Origin: Sulfuracidifex metallicus DSM 6482 = JCM 9184
GTDB lineage: Archaea > Thermoproteota > Thermoprotei_A > Sulfolobales > Sulfolobaceae
Length of the DNA: 64,000 bases
Reading direction: 5' to 3'
Assembly: GCA_032834875.1 (NCBI GenBank)
Contig: CP135238.1
Location: forward strand, 1,556,011-1,620,010
In this document: piece by piece, positions 10,314 through 18,789 of the stretch
Position numbering within the stretch: position 1 is the stretch's first letter
How the letters are laid out: each line of letters opens with the position of its first letter
Program-made: the position numbers and the translations under genes
Notes under the pieces: model-generated
What the model was told of the DNA's origin: nothing
What the model saw: the letters and a program-made list of their open reading frames with translations, nothing else
The model's database searches: none

Positions 10314-11458
10314 GGATATATCCCCAGCTTCCTGGCTACCCTTTCCATGAGTCTATCTATTTCGTCTAATACTTCCTTTGAGAAGGATTCCACTTTTTCA
10401 TCTCCGCTCTCTTTCCCTAACTGGACTATCCTGTCTCTTGTGGCCTTTAAGGTTCTGATAAGTTCTACTAACCTAGGGTCAGTTTCGGTGGCTGCATCAA
10501 CGTACTTAGCAGCTTCCTTGATGTTATTGTAGATTTCGTTAAGTTCTTTCATGTACTTTATAGGTGTCTTCAATTCTTCTGAGAGTAGAGCCGAAACTTT
10601 CTCGAAGTCATCTAGTTCTCTGGGAGCAATATATTTAAGTACAATTAGGTCCTCTTCATTAGCCTTAAGTCTTCCATTCAATATGGAATGTGCTGATACC
10701 ACCTTTAGAACTTTTCCTTTTCTTCTATCTGTTAGATGTATTCCCTTTTCTTCTAACATTGCGTAAATTTTAAGTAATTTACTTTTTACTCCCGACAAAT
10801 CTACTTGAGACAAGTAAGAATAAAGCTTATCCAAATGCTCTACAGACATGACTGGCTCCTTTACTGCCCACTTACTTGTGAACTCTATTTCCCATGCCGA
10901 GTCAATGAGCTGTCTCCACATGTCTTCACCTATTGGTTTTGCATAATGTCTTAACAGAAGCCTATCATATAAAGCGTCGAGCTCGGGCTCGTCGGGAATC
11001 CTGTTGCTAGCACTTATTAAAGTTCTCAGAGGAACTTTAATTACGTTATAGCCATCATATATTACTCTCTCGTTTAATAGTGAGAGTAAAGCGTTCAGAA
11101 TTGCGGAGTTAGCATTGAATATCTCGTCAAGGAAAGCTACTTCGCTTTCTGGCAACCTATCCTTGGTTATTCTTCTATAAATTCCCTCCTTCAAGGAATT
11201 TATGTCCAGAGCGCCAAACAACTCTGCAGGTTCTGTGTATTTAGTGAGGAGGTACATGAAGAATTTAGCGTTCATCAACTCAGCTGCTCTTCTAGCTAAA
11301 GCGGATTTGGCTGTTCCGGGTTCGCCTATTAAGATGACGTGTTCTTTGGTTAGTAAAGCCAAGGTCAATACTTTTGCCTCCTCCTCTCTACCAACGAAAG
11401 GTATCATCAAGGATTCCATAAACTTTTTAGGCAAATCTAGGAAATCTTTCTCGCTCAT
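10310..11458 (-). CDS. MoxR/RavA-family AAA+ ATPase
   Basis: Hexameric AAA+ ATPase of the MoxR group, 382 aa. Walker A is [11 protein letters not shown] near residues 40-50. Walker B is [11 protein letters not shown]. The sensor 1 stretch is [10 protein letters not shown], and an arginine finger lies in [11 protein letters not shown] helical C-terminal lobe follows (about 200-380) as in RavA. It is the first gene of the MoxR-VWA pair, ATG 11458, with GAAGAG-rich DNA and no obvious strong TATA box just upstream. MoxR/VWA pairs act as metal-cofactor chaperones; the client here is not shown by sequence. Confidence 0.88.
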   Translation of the reverse strand: MSEKDFLDLPKKFMESLMIPFVGREEEAKVLTLALLTKEHVILIGEPGTAKSALARRAAELMNAKFFMYLLTKYTEPAELFGALDINSLKEGIYRRITKDRLPESEVAFLDEIFNANSAILNALLSLLNERVIYDGYNVIKVPLRTLISASNRIPDEPELDALYDRLLLRHYAKPIGEDMWRQLIDSAWEIEFTSKWAVKEPVMSVEHLDKLYSYLSQVDLSGVKSKLLKIYAMLEEKGIHLTDRRKGKVLKVVSAHSILNGRLKANEEDLIVLKYIAPRELDDFEKVSALLSEELKTPIKYMKELNEIYNNIKEAAKYVDAATETDPRLVELIRTLKATRDRIVQLGKESGDEKVESFSKEVLDEIDRLMERVARKLGIYP

Positions 11459-11663
11459 TTCTGTCTCTTCTAATCTCTCATTAACGGCTTATAAACAAAA
11501 ATTAAGAATTGACGTCATCTTTTTGCTAAATCACGAAATAATTTAATTTTTTATATAAAAATAAATTTAATTAAATTAAAGTTGGACACATATTGCCAGT
11601 TTTTGAAAATTGTATATTTTTAGATTGTCTCAAAAATATTGAGGCTGAAATAATAATCTAATA

Positions 11664-12128
11664 TCAATTATTATTATTAATATATTCAATATATAGATTT
11701 AAATTATTAATTATCTGACTCTGATTTAAGTTCGCATAGGTTTCCCCTGAGACGAACATGGTTACTGTTCTATCGTCTTTGTTCAATTTGACCATGGCTG
11801 TAGTCTCGTTCAGGGTAAGCTCAATTGTTTTGTGATCCTTGAGCTGTATAAGAACGAATAATTGCTTGAAACCATAAGGGTTAATTCCTATTATATATTT
11901 ACCCTCGTTTAATATATTTAAATTTAGTTTAGTTTCAAAAGAGAAAGAATAAAGTGACGAATTAGAGTAATTAGCCTTGTATGTTATAGAGACATTACTT
12001 ATTGGAATGATAGTTTTGTTTGTACCTCCGTTGACGTTAGGGTGGAGTGTAGTATATAGCTCTACGCCCAATATTACATTAGCTATTAGCGTAATGATAA
12101 TTAACGCCACAAGCAAGTGTTGTCTCAT
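11664..12128 (-). CDS. Exported or membrane-anchored beta-rich protein, 154 aa
   Basis: Residues 5-27 form one hydrophobic segment (LLVALIIITLIANVILGVEL) that acts as signal peptide or anchor. The remainder is outside the cell by the positive-inside rule. It contains several N-glycosylation sequons (NKT, NVS, NYS, NSS, NET, NQS) and alternating strands, so a single beta-sandwich is likely. No family is recognised. The gene is AT-richer than its neighbours. It is divergent from the membrane HTH gene at 12246, with 117 bases between them, which suggests that the HTH protein controls it. Confidence 0.6.
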   Translation of the reverse strand: MRQHLLVALIIITLIANVILGVELYTTLHPNVNGGTNKTIIPISNVSITYKANYSNSSLYSFSFETKLNLNILNEGKYIIGINPYGFKQLFVLIQLKDHKTIELTLNETTAMVKLNKDDRTVTMFVSGETYANLNQSQIINNLNLYIEYINNNN

Positions 12129-12245
12129 TTCGTCAATATATATGATCCTTTTGTTTGGCTTAAAAGGAATCTTTTGGAACGTTGGTGGAACAATTTATTT
12201 CTATATAAAAGTTTTTTAATTGCCTGAGATGGATCATTTAGTTGA
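12129..12245. promoter_or_regulatory. Divergent promoter region between exported protein and membrane HTH genes
   Basis: A strong TATA-like box CTATATAAAAG (12201-12211) faces right, toward ATG 12246. CTTTTAAGCC on the minus strand (about 12159-12168) faces left, toward ATG 12128. Between them are an inverted repeat AAAAG-GAAT-CTTTT (12162-12175) and a direct repeat GGAAC (12176-12180 and 12187-12191) with an 11-base period, one helical turn. These are plausible operator half-sites for the winged-helix protein. Function inferred only. Confidence 0.4.
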
Positions 12246-13049
12246 ATGTTGAAGACGCTGTTAATCATTATCTTCATCATGATTTTTATGTTGACCTTTA
12301 ATGTTAACTCTTCTACTTTAATTCTATATTATAACGGTACTGTTATATCTCACGTAGTTGACCAGAAGTGTGAAAGTCTTGTTGGCAATAATATTTCTGA
12401 TCTTGTAGTTTACGGCTCTAAGTATAATATTTCAAATAATAAAATTTACTTCTATAACATAACTAATATTACAATTAAATATGAAACTCATTTCCAGCCT
12501 GGCGTAGTAGACGTGAAAGAACCTTACGTCATGAATATTACAGTAATAATTCCAGACAACTTTACATTAAATTACGTAGATCCTTCTCCATCATCTTTTC
12601 AGGTAGTGGGGAAAAACTATTATATACAATTTAATTCATCTAATATTACTTTATTGTATTCTTCTATTATCTCTACTAAATCTAAAGAAAATAGCTTAAG
12701 TTTATTTTATATATTAATTTTTATTATAATTACAGTTAATATACTATTCGGATATTTAATATATAAAGAAAGAAAAGTGATTAGAATAAAGAAAAATCAA
12801 GATATTTCGACAGAAATAGAGAGCGGAACGGAAGTGGAACTCCCTGAGGACCCTCACTTAAACGATAGGGATATTATGGTTCTAGAGGCAATAAAGAAAG
12901 GCAATATAACTTTATCAGATATTGTAAAATATACTAAATTGCCTAAAACAACAACGTACAGGAGAATTAAGAAGTTAATTTCCCTAGGTTACATAAAGGA
13001 AGTAAAGAAAGACGGAAGAATATTTTATATAATTGATGATAAAAAATAA
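12246..13049 (+). CDS. Membrane-tethered winged-helix regulator with an extracellular sensor domain
   Basis: One-component regulator of 267 aa. Residues 1-22 are a signal segment (LLIIIFIMIFMLTF). Residues 23-148 form an outside domain rich in beta strands and sequons. A single membrane span covers about 150-174 (FYILIFIIITVNILFGYLIY), followed by a basic stretch. Residues 205-267 form a winged helix: LNDRDIMVLEAIKKG, LSDIVKYTKLPKTTTYRRIKK and a wing KDGRIFYII. The order extracellular-TM-HTH resembles archaeal proteins with DUF7345/DUF7343 domains. It is flanked by two genes for exported proteins, the likely targets or ligands. Confidence 0.75.
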   Translation: MLKTLLIIIFIMIFMLTFNVNSSTLILYYNGTVISHVVDQKCESLVGNNISDLVVYGSKYNISNNKIYFYNITNITIKYETHFQPGVVDVKEPYVMNITVIIPDNFTLNYVDPSPSSFQVVGKNYYIQFNSSNITLLYSSIISTKSKENSLSLFYILIFIIITVNILFGYLIYKERKVIRIKKNQDISTEIESGTEVELPEDPHLNDRDIMVLEAIKKGNITLSDIVKYTKLPKTTTYRRIKKLISLGYIKEVKKDGRIFYIIDDKK

Positions 13050-13116
13050 CGGTTTCATTCTTCGTTCCGTGGTAGTTCCTTAAAGGGTTGTTCTTGGTAG
13101 CATAGTTTAGGTAAAT

Positions 13117-13626
13117 ATGTCAAAAATCTGGTTAATCGGGATCTTCATCCCTTTAACTCTATTGGGAATAGCAGCAGCTGGTACAATTTTTTCTGGATCA
13201 TTAGCTAATGTTAGTTATATCATTCATGGAAATAGTAATACATCAAGCGACACGATATTGCCTGCTAATATTAACCTAGGAAACCTAACTGCAGGACAGA
13301 GCGGAAACTATAGCGCCGTTGCTTCGATGGAAATTCATAGTCCAGGCTACTACAAATTTGAACTAAATAATGACGTATTAAAAGGAGAATTCTCTAACTT
13401 TACTGCAGTTATAAAATTTGCAAATTATACAGTAATCTTAACTTCGGATCATAATAACAATAATGATCATCATAAAGCGGACTCTCATGATGAGGAGAAA
13501 GTGTATTTACAGCCCGGTAACTACAGCGTTACTATATACATATATTATCAAGTATCGAACTATGCTCATAGCATGACTGTAAACGGATCTACTTTAATCA
13601 CTGTCAATGAGGAAGATAATTCATAA
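13117..13626 (+). CDS. Exported beta-rich protein with a His/Asp-rich loop, 169 aa
   Basis: An N-terminal hydrophobic segment (IWLIGIFIPLTLLGIAAAG, residues 4-22) is followed by an outside domain with about ten N-glycosylation sequons. Residues around 108-126 form a polar insertion (DHNNNNDHHKADSHDEE) that could bind metal ions. Strands such as GYYKFELNN, FTAVIKFANYTVIL and YSVTIYIYYQV suggest a beta-sandwich like the protein at 11664. No known family is recognised. It lies 67 bases after the membrane HTH gene and in the same direction, so it may be in its regulon. Confidence 0.6.
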   Translation: MSKIWLIGIFIPLTLLGIAAAGTIFSGSLANVSYIIHGNSNTSSDTILPANINLGNLTAGQSGNYSAVASMEIHSPGYYKFELNNDVLKGEFSNFTAVIKFANYTVILTSDHNNNNDHHKADSHDEEKVYLQPGNYSVTIYIYYQVSNYAHSMTVNGSTLITVNEEDNS

Positions 13627-13936
13627 CATAGTTGTTATTAAGAAAGGTTTTCTTTTTTTAATAAATAAGGTATAATACTTCTTGTTTATATTATTGAGAT
13701 TTAGTCTCATATGGAAATTTCTTCTACTTTTTTATAGTTGATACTCTTTAATGGTAGAGGATTTACATTATTCTTTAGCTAGCGTATATACAAGACAATG
13801 AACCTCTTTATTCAATAGTAGCGGAATACGAATGAAGGAATTAATTAACGCTAAAAATACCTTGATAACCTTCTTAAACAAACTTTTTAAATGCGGTCTA
13901 CGAGGTTAGTTAAATAAATCGTAAGAGTCGAGTAGT
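13627..13936. other. Non-coding region between exported protein gene and ssb
   Basis: This is 310 bases with no convincing gene; the longest ATG frame has 16 codons. A T-run at 13653-13659 is a likely terminator of the upstream gene. A weak hairpin TGAGA-TTTAG-TCTCA sits at 13695-13709. The box CTTTTTAAATG (13883-13893) is the probable TATA element of ssb and would give a leader of about 23 bases. Confidence 0.45.
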
Positions 13937-14401
13937 ATGGTAGAAAAAATAGGTAATTTAAAACCTGGAATGGAAAGTATTTCTATAGTTGTAAGGGTTC
14001 TTCAGGTTTCTGAACCCAAGGATATACAAACCAAGAATGGTCCCAGAACAATAAGCGAAGTAATGGTAGGAGATGAAACTGGTAGGGCAAAGCTTACAAT
14101 CTGGGGTAAGCAGGAAGAGCCTCTGAAGGAGGGTTCGGTGGTTAAAATAGACAATGTATGGACTACAGCGTTTAGAGGACAAGTTCAGCTTAACGCTGGA
14201 AGTAAATCGACATTTTCTGAGTCTGACGAAGAAATACCGGAGGAGTCGGAAATACCTGAAACAATACCAGAAGCACCTCAGGACTACGCGCCTCCTAGAC
14301 GCAACTTTAACAGGGGAGGAGGCCGAAGATTTGGAGGTTATAGACAAGGAGGTTACAATAACTACGGCGGAAGAAGAAGGAACGAAGGGGAAGAGGAGTA
14401 A
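13937..14401 (+). CDS. ssb: Single-stranded DNA-binding protein (Sulfolobus SSB type)
   Basis: Single OB-fold SSB of 154 aa that protects single-stranded DNA in replication and repair. Residues 1-95 form the OB fold ([59 protein letters not shown]). The rest is a flexible tail of acidic and proline residues, then Gly/Arg repeats and a final acidic EGEEE tip used for protein contacts. It closely follows the domain plan of the known S. solfataricus SSB. The stop overlaps the next start by one base (TAATG). Confidence 0.95.
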   Translation: MVEKIGNLKPGMESISIVVRVLQVSEPKDIQTKNGPRTISEVMVGDETGRAKLTIWGKQEEPLKEGSVVKIDNVWTTAFRGQVQLNAGSKSTFSESDEEIPEESEIPETIPEAPQDYAPPRRNFNRGGGRRFGGYRQGGYNNYGGRRRNEGEEE

Positions 14402-14715
14402 TGGATTTTAATGAAGTAAAAGAAAAGAAGCCAACTAAGAAGGGCGAATTTTTAGACATGGCCGAAGACGGTCAAAACTTCATGATAAAACTGGGAGATG
14501 ACAAGGTATTCGAAGTTCATCCTATAGCTTACTATGTATGGTCTTTATGTGATGGTTCTACAAGCGTTGAAAATATTGTAAATAAGATAGAAGAAGAATT
14601 AAAGAAGGAATCCGAAGATGAGGGTAAAGAGAACGAGATAAGTAAAGATCAGTTAATTGAACCCGTAGTAACTATATTAAATGAGTTGGAGAAAGCCTCT
14701 TTAATTATATTTTAA
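14401..14715 (+). CDS. PqqD-like small protein, 104 aa
   Basis: Small protein with the signature of the PqqD/HPr-rel-A group: FEVHPIAYYVWSLCDGSTSVENIVNKI near residues 40-66, followed by an acidic insertion and a last helix with VVTILNELEKASLI. PqqD domains bind peptides and present them to radical SAM or other modifying enzymes, but no such partner is adjacent. It is coupled to ssb by a 1-base overlap and followed after 26 bases by moeA. The role may differ from peptide binding in PQQ synthesis; the winged-helix fold is all that can be claimed. Confidence 0.65.
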   Translation: MDFNEVKEKKPTKKGEFLDMAEDGQNFMIKLGDDKVFEVHPIAYYVWSLCDGSTSVENIVNKIEEELKKESEDEGKENEISKDQLIEPVVTILNELEKASLIIF

Positions 14716-14741
14716 ATCTATTTTCTAGTTCATATACATCA

Positions 14742-16385
14742 ATGAGGTCTATTTTAAAGGATTCTTCCCTAATAAGTAGTGAGGAAGCAATAGAGAAATT
14801 TAAGCTAGTTCCTAAGCCGAGAATGAAGGAAAAAGAAATACCCTTAGATGAAGCCTTAGGAAGGGTTATATCCAGAGATATCTATTCTCCGATCGACTTA
14901 CCTTCCTTCTCCAGATCTACCGTTGACGGATATGCAGTAAAGAGTTCATGTACCCCTTCCTCATTTACCTTGAAAGGCAAGATAAACATAGGTGAGAATT
15001 CTAAAATCAGTATCGACACTTGTGAAGAGGCAGTGGAAGTTGATACTGGAGCTATGATACCTGAAGGTGCAGACGCAGTAGTTAAAGTAGAGGACGTAGA
15101 GGTAATTGAAGGTAAGATAATAGTAAAAAATAAGGTAAGTTTTGGGCTAAACGTAGGGTGGATAGGCAGCGATCTTCCTGCTGGAATTAAAGCAATCCGA
15201 AAGGGAACCTTGGTATCACCTGAAGTGATAGGTCTCCTTTCTGCAATGGGTAAAACTAAGGTTTACGTTTTCGCGAAGCCAAAGGTTACAGTGATCAGTA
15301 CGGGGGACGAGTTGGTTCCACCGGGAGAAGAACTAACTCTAGGAAAAGTTTACGAGTCAAATATGTTCTATCTTAAGGCCGCGTTGAGCGAAGACGGTTT
15401 TGAGGTACTCAATCTGGAACAAGTTAAGGACGATTATGAAGCTATTAAAAACGCTATATCCAGTGCAGTGGAAACATCTGATCTGGTGATCACAACTGGA
15501 GGTACAAGTGCGGGGGAGAGGGATTACGTCTACAGAGTTATCAATGAATTAGGTCAAATGATATTTCATGGCATTAAGTTCAAGCCTGGTAAACCAACAT
15601 TCCTCGGGTTAATACGCGGAGTTCCTGTTGTAGGCCTTCCAGGAAATATGGTGTCTTCAATAATGGTTTATCGTAAGGTAGTTAGACCTGCGTCACGGCT
15701 TCTATTTAATGCTCAGATTAAGGAGAACTCGACGTTAGAAGCTATATCGCTAATTGACGTAAAGGCTGACAGCAAAAGGTTCACTTACGTACCTGTTTTA
15801 TTGTTGAGGAAAGGAAATGAATATTTCGCCTTACCTTTAAAGTTCGACAGTTACATGATCGGCACTTTTTCCATGGCACATGGTTACATAGGTTTAACAG
15901 AAGGCTCTTACGTTAAGGAGGGCGAAAAGATCAAGGTAGAAGTAACTAGCTTTCATGACGATCCTGTGATTATAGGTGAAGAGGATCCGCTCTTAACCAA
16001 TCTTGACGCTTCAGTTTATCCTTTAGGAAGCTATCCAGCAATTAAGATGTTGGAGCATAATGTGGGTGACCTCCTCGTAATTAGTTCGCTTTATAAAAAG
16101 CCTTCACATTTCGATCTAGAAATAAAAAGAGACTTGGTGACTAACGGAAATGGGAGTTGTGTAGGTTATGATGATTGGGTCTCGCTTTCTAAGCTAGTTA
16201 ATAACCCTTCTATAAAGTTGAAATATAGATCTCTGGCACCTCGTTTTATAGGAAAAGCAAAGGTGATATCTAATGACGCGTTCATCAAAGGAGAAAAAAT
16301 AGGCGAGGAAAAGATTTACTTTGTAGCGCTAACCGATAAAGGAATAGACTTAGTTAAAGTTATAAAGAATAAAATAGAAAATTAA
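14742..16385 (+). CDS. moeA: Molybdopterin molybdenumtransferase MoeA with a C-terminal extension
   Basis: MoeA inserts molybdate (or tungstate) into molybdopterin-AMP to complete the cofactor. Residues 1-405 cover the MoeA domains: SRSTVDGYAVKS, VDTGAMIPEGADAVV, the MoCF-binding TTGGTSAGERD near 250 and PGKPTFLGL with VPVVGLPGN. The last 135 residues (from about 412, SLYKKPSHFDLEIKRDL, SCVGYDDWVSL) look like a shortened version of the periplasmic-binding-protein-like tail found on archaeal MoeA proteins of over 600 aa. The total of 547 aa fits a reduced tail. The domain may sense the ligand or anion. Confidence 0.85.
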   Translation: MRSILKDSSLISSEEAIEKFKLVPKPRMKEKEIPLDEALGRVISRDIYSPIDLPSFSRSTVDGYAVKSSCTPSSFTLKGKINIGENSKISIDTCEEAVEVDTGAMIPEGADAVVKVEDVEVIEGKIIVKNKVSFGLNVGWIGSDLPAGIKAIRKGTLVSPEVIGLLSAMGKTKVYVFAKPKVTVISTGDELVPPGEELTLGKVYESNMFYLKAALSEDGFEVLNLEQVKDDYEAIKNAISSAVETSDLVITTGGTSAGERDYVYRVINELGQMIFHGIKFKPGKPTFLGLIRGVPVVGLPGNMVSSIMVYRKVVRPASRLLFNAQIKENSTLEAISLIDVKADSKRFTYVPVLLLRKGNEYFALPLKFDSYMIGTFSMAHGYIGLTEGSYVKEGEKIKVEVTSFHDDPVIIGEEDPLLTNLDASVYPLGSYPAIKMLEHNVGDLLVISSLYKKPSHFDLEIKRDLVTNGNGSCVGYDDWVSLSKLVNNPSIKLKYRSLAPRFIGKAKVISNDAFIKGEKIGEEKIYFVALTDKGIDLVKVIKNKIEN

Positions 16386-16453
16386 ATTCTAGATCTTAAT
16401 TTGTCTAGTTCATAGGCAGGAGTGCTTAAATTCGTGCTATCCCTTTTTCTTCC

Positions 16454-17365
16454 GTGGTATGTAAAAGATCTATAGCATACTCAAGCTCGGCTAACTTAGG
16501 GTCAGGTTTCGACATACTTTCCGTGGCTCATGATGCTTTCTATGACGAAGTTGAAGCATGCACGTCAGAGGGTGGATTAAGGGTTGTAATGACAGATAAT
16601 AGTAACATACCCGAAGATCCCACTAAGAATTCAGCGGGATTTTCAGTTTTGTCACTAATGAAGGATTATGGGATAAAGGAAGGGATTATCCTGAAAGTAA
16701 AGAAGGGAATACCTGCAGGTTTAGGTTTAGGTAGCAGCGGTGCATCTGCTGCAGCAGCAGTAGCAGCAGTTAATTCTTTGTTCTCTCTAGGTCTAAGCAA
16801 GGATTCCATGGTTAAGTATTCCATGTTAGGCGAGGGAGCAATAGCGGGATCTCCTCATCCAGATAATGTCGCGGCAAGCATTTTCGGTGGTTTCGTTGCA
16901 GTCCTCGGAGAGAGGACAGTTAACCTCAACGTGAATTATGACTTCAAGTTCATACTTTTCATACCTTCAATTGAAGCTAAGGATAAGACAAAAAAAGCAA
17001 GAGAGTTAGTTCCGAAAACTGTAGATATGTCAAGTTATGTTAAAAATATGAGATTCGGATTCTCTCTTATGCTTGGACTTGAACGCGGAGACAGGAAACT
17101 CATTTCAAATGGACTAAATGACGAAATAGTGGAGAAAGCTAGGTTACCTATGTTTCCTTTCTATCCTGAGCTAAAGAAGATCTCCCTTTCACATAATGCC
17201 ATAGGGGCATGTGTAAGCGGAGCAGGTCCTTCGATATTAGTTTTAGTTGACCATGAATCTGAGATAAAGGCTATAGAAGAAGAAGGCAAAAAATTGATAG
17301 CGTCATTTGGATATTCAGCTCAGGTAAAAGAAGCTAAAATTGCAGGTGGTGTGAAGGTTGAATGA
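16454..17365 (+). CDS. thrB: Homoserine kinase
   Basis: GHMP-family kinase (303 aa) that phosphorylates homoserine to O-phosphohomoserine, the branch point to threonine and, in archaea, to cystathionine. The N-terminal SSANLGSGFDILSVAHD (11-27), the ATP loop KKGIPAGLGLGSSGASAAA (about 83-101) and the C-terminal CVSGAGPSILVLVD motif are complete. GTG 16454 is the only sensible start. The last 8 bases overlap the next gene, the PLP enzyme, and the pair forms a methionine/threonine unit. Confidence 0.92.
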   Translation: MVCKRSIAYSSSANLGSGFDILSVAHDAFYDEVEACTSEGGLRVVMTDNSNIPEDPTKNSAGFSVLSLMKDYGIKEGIILKVKKGIPAGLGLGSSGASAAAAVAAVNSLFSLGLSKDSMVKYSMLGEGAIAGSPHPDNVAASIFGGFVAVLGERTVNLNVNYDFKFILFIPSIEAKDKTKKARELVPKTVDMSSYVKNMRFGFSLMLGLERGDRKLISNGLNDEIVEKARLPMFPFYPELKKISLSHNAIGACVSGAGPSILVLVDHESEIKAIEEEGKKLIASFGYSAQVKEAKIAGGVKVE

Positions 17366-18491
17366 GTCTACAAAATCTGTAAACGAAAGCGTAGACAAAG
17401 AAACTGGTGCAATAACAACTCCTATTTACCAGACTGTTGCTTTTGAGTTTCCAGAGGGCGAAAAATATAGATATTCACGTGAAGCTAATCCGACTATCTG
17501 TGAGTTATCTAGGAAAATAGCCCAACTGGAAAATGCAGAAATGGGGGTTTCCTTCTCCTCTGGAATGGGCGCAATTTCAACTACGCTATTTCATTATGTA
17601 TCTCCTGGTAAAGTGGTAGTAATACACAAGGACATGTTCGGCAGGTCCTTTAGGTTTTTCAATGATTTCCTACGTGGCTGGGGAGTCAAGATCGAAGTAT
17701 CTCCAGTAGGTTCATCTTCCTTAATAGAGTTAATAGAGTCGCTTAAGAGAGTCGATGTTGTCTTCCTAGAGAGCATTACGAACCCTCTCTTGAGAGTCCT
17801 TGACGTAGAAGAGATCTCAAAGGTAGCCAAGGAGAAAGGAGGATCTATAATAGTAGACAACACTTTTGCAACTCCCATCAATATGAAGCCTATTGATCTA
17901 AATGCTGACGTAGTCGTAGAGAGTGCTTCAAAGTTCATAGCTGGTCATAATGACGTAATAGTAGGGTTAGCTGCAGGCCCAAAGGAAGTGATGACAAAGG
18001 TGGATCTAATAAGGCGAACTATGGGTACATCCCTAGATCCTCATACTGCTTATTTAACAATAAGGGGCATGAAGACCTTAAAGATCAGAATGGACGTTAT
18101 AAACCGTAACGCGATGACCATAGCTGAATTCCTAGAGGACCATCCGCGCGTATCTAAGGTATACTACCCCGGACTTAAGTCACATCAAGACTTTAACATT
18201 GCATCACGTATTTTGAAGGGATTCGGAGGAGTAGTCAGCTTTGATGTGAAAGGGACTGCAGATGACGCAATCAAAGTAATGAAGTCTCTTAACGTCATAG
18301 TGGCAGCTCAAACGTTGGGAGGAGTAAATTCAGTAATCTCGCATCCCCCCTCTATGAGTCACCGTACGCTATCTCCGGAGGAGAGAAAAGCCGTAGGAAT
18401 CAGTGAATCTCTACTTAGGCTTTCTGTAGGAATAGAAGATGCGAACGATCTAATAGAAGATTTAGATAAAGCACTTAAAGGGCTGTCCTAA
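17358..18491 (+). CDS. Cystathionine gamma-synthase / lyase family PLP enzyme
   Basis: Cys/Met metabolism PLP enzyme of 377 aa. ITTPIYQTVAFEFP lies near the N-terminus and YSREANPTICELSRKIAQLE follows. The PLP lysine is in SASKFIAGHNDV (about residue 193), and the C-terminal LRLSVGIEDANDLIEDL is typical. It could make cystathionine from O-phosphohomoserine and cysteine, or act as a gamma-lyase; sequence alone does not separate them. The overlap with homoserine kinase favours the synthase reading. The start is TTG 17358. Its end overlaps the convergent zinc-finger gene by 17 bases. Confidence 0.88.
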   Translation: MNESTKSVNESVDKETGAITTPIYQTVAFEFPEGEKYRYSREANPTICELSRKIAQLENAEMGVSFSSGMGAISTTLFHYVSPGKVVVIHKDMFGRSFRFFNDFLRGWGVKIEVSPVGSSSLIELIESLKRVDVVFLESITNPLLRVLDVEEISKVAKEKGGSIIVDNTFATPINMKPIDLNADVVVESASKFIAGHNDVIVGLAAGPKEVMTKVDLIRRTMGTSLDPHTAYLTIRGMKTLKIRMDVINRNAMTIAEFLEDHPRVSKVYYPGLKSHQDFNIASRILKGFGGVVSFDVKGTADDAIKVMKSLNVIVAAQTLGGVNSVISHPPSMSHRTLSPEERKAVGISESLLRLSVGIEDANDLIEDLDKALKGLS

Positions 18492-18789
18492 CTTCCCTTT
18501 TTATCTCCTCCTCTAGAAGAGCCTTTATATCCTGTCTATGAAGCCGACTTAAGTGTAGATACAACCCTTTTTTTGTGAAAGGTCCTTTATTGCAGATTTT
18601 ACAATACAAAAGTGAATTTTGAGAAGACGTAAGCCAGTAAGAAATGCTATCAGTAACTCGAAAAGCTATCTCTCTTGATGAAATACCTACTAACTTTATA
18701 ATTTCCTGATTATCAATTTTTATATGACAAGCTTTTTTAATAGTTACATCGACCAACTTCTCAGCAGTTATTGAGATTCCTGAGTCCAT
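18475..18789 (-). CDS. Small C2H2 zinc-finger-like protein, 104 aa
   Basis: A classical-looking zinc-finger pattern C-x2-C-x12-H-x4-H is present (YCKICNKGPFTKKGLYLHL continuing to SRLH, about residues 62-84). The N-terminal 60 residues form a small alpha/beta region with no motif. Single C2H2 fingers occur in Sulfolobales and their viruses and usually bind nucleic acid. ATG 18789 overlaps the end of the upstream gene by 22 bases, so the two are cotranscribed. The role is unknown. Confidence 0.65.
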   Translation of the reverse strand: MDSGISITAEKLVDVTIKKACHIKIDNQEIIKLVGISSREIAFRVTDSISYWLTSSQNSLLYCKICNKGPFTKKGLYLHLSRLHRQDIKALLEEEIKREVRTAL

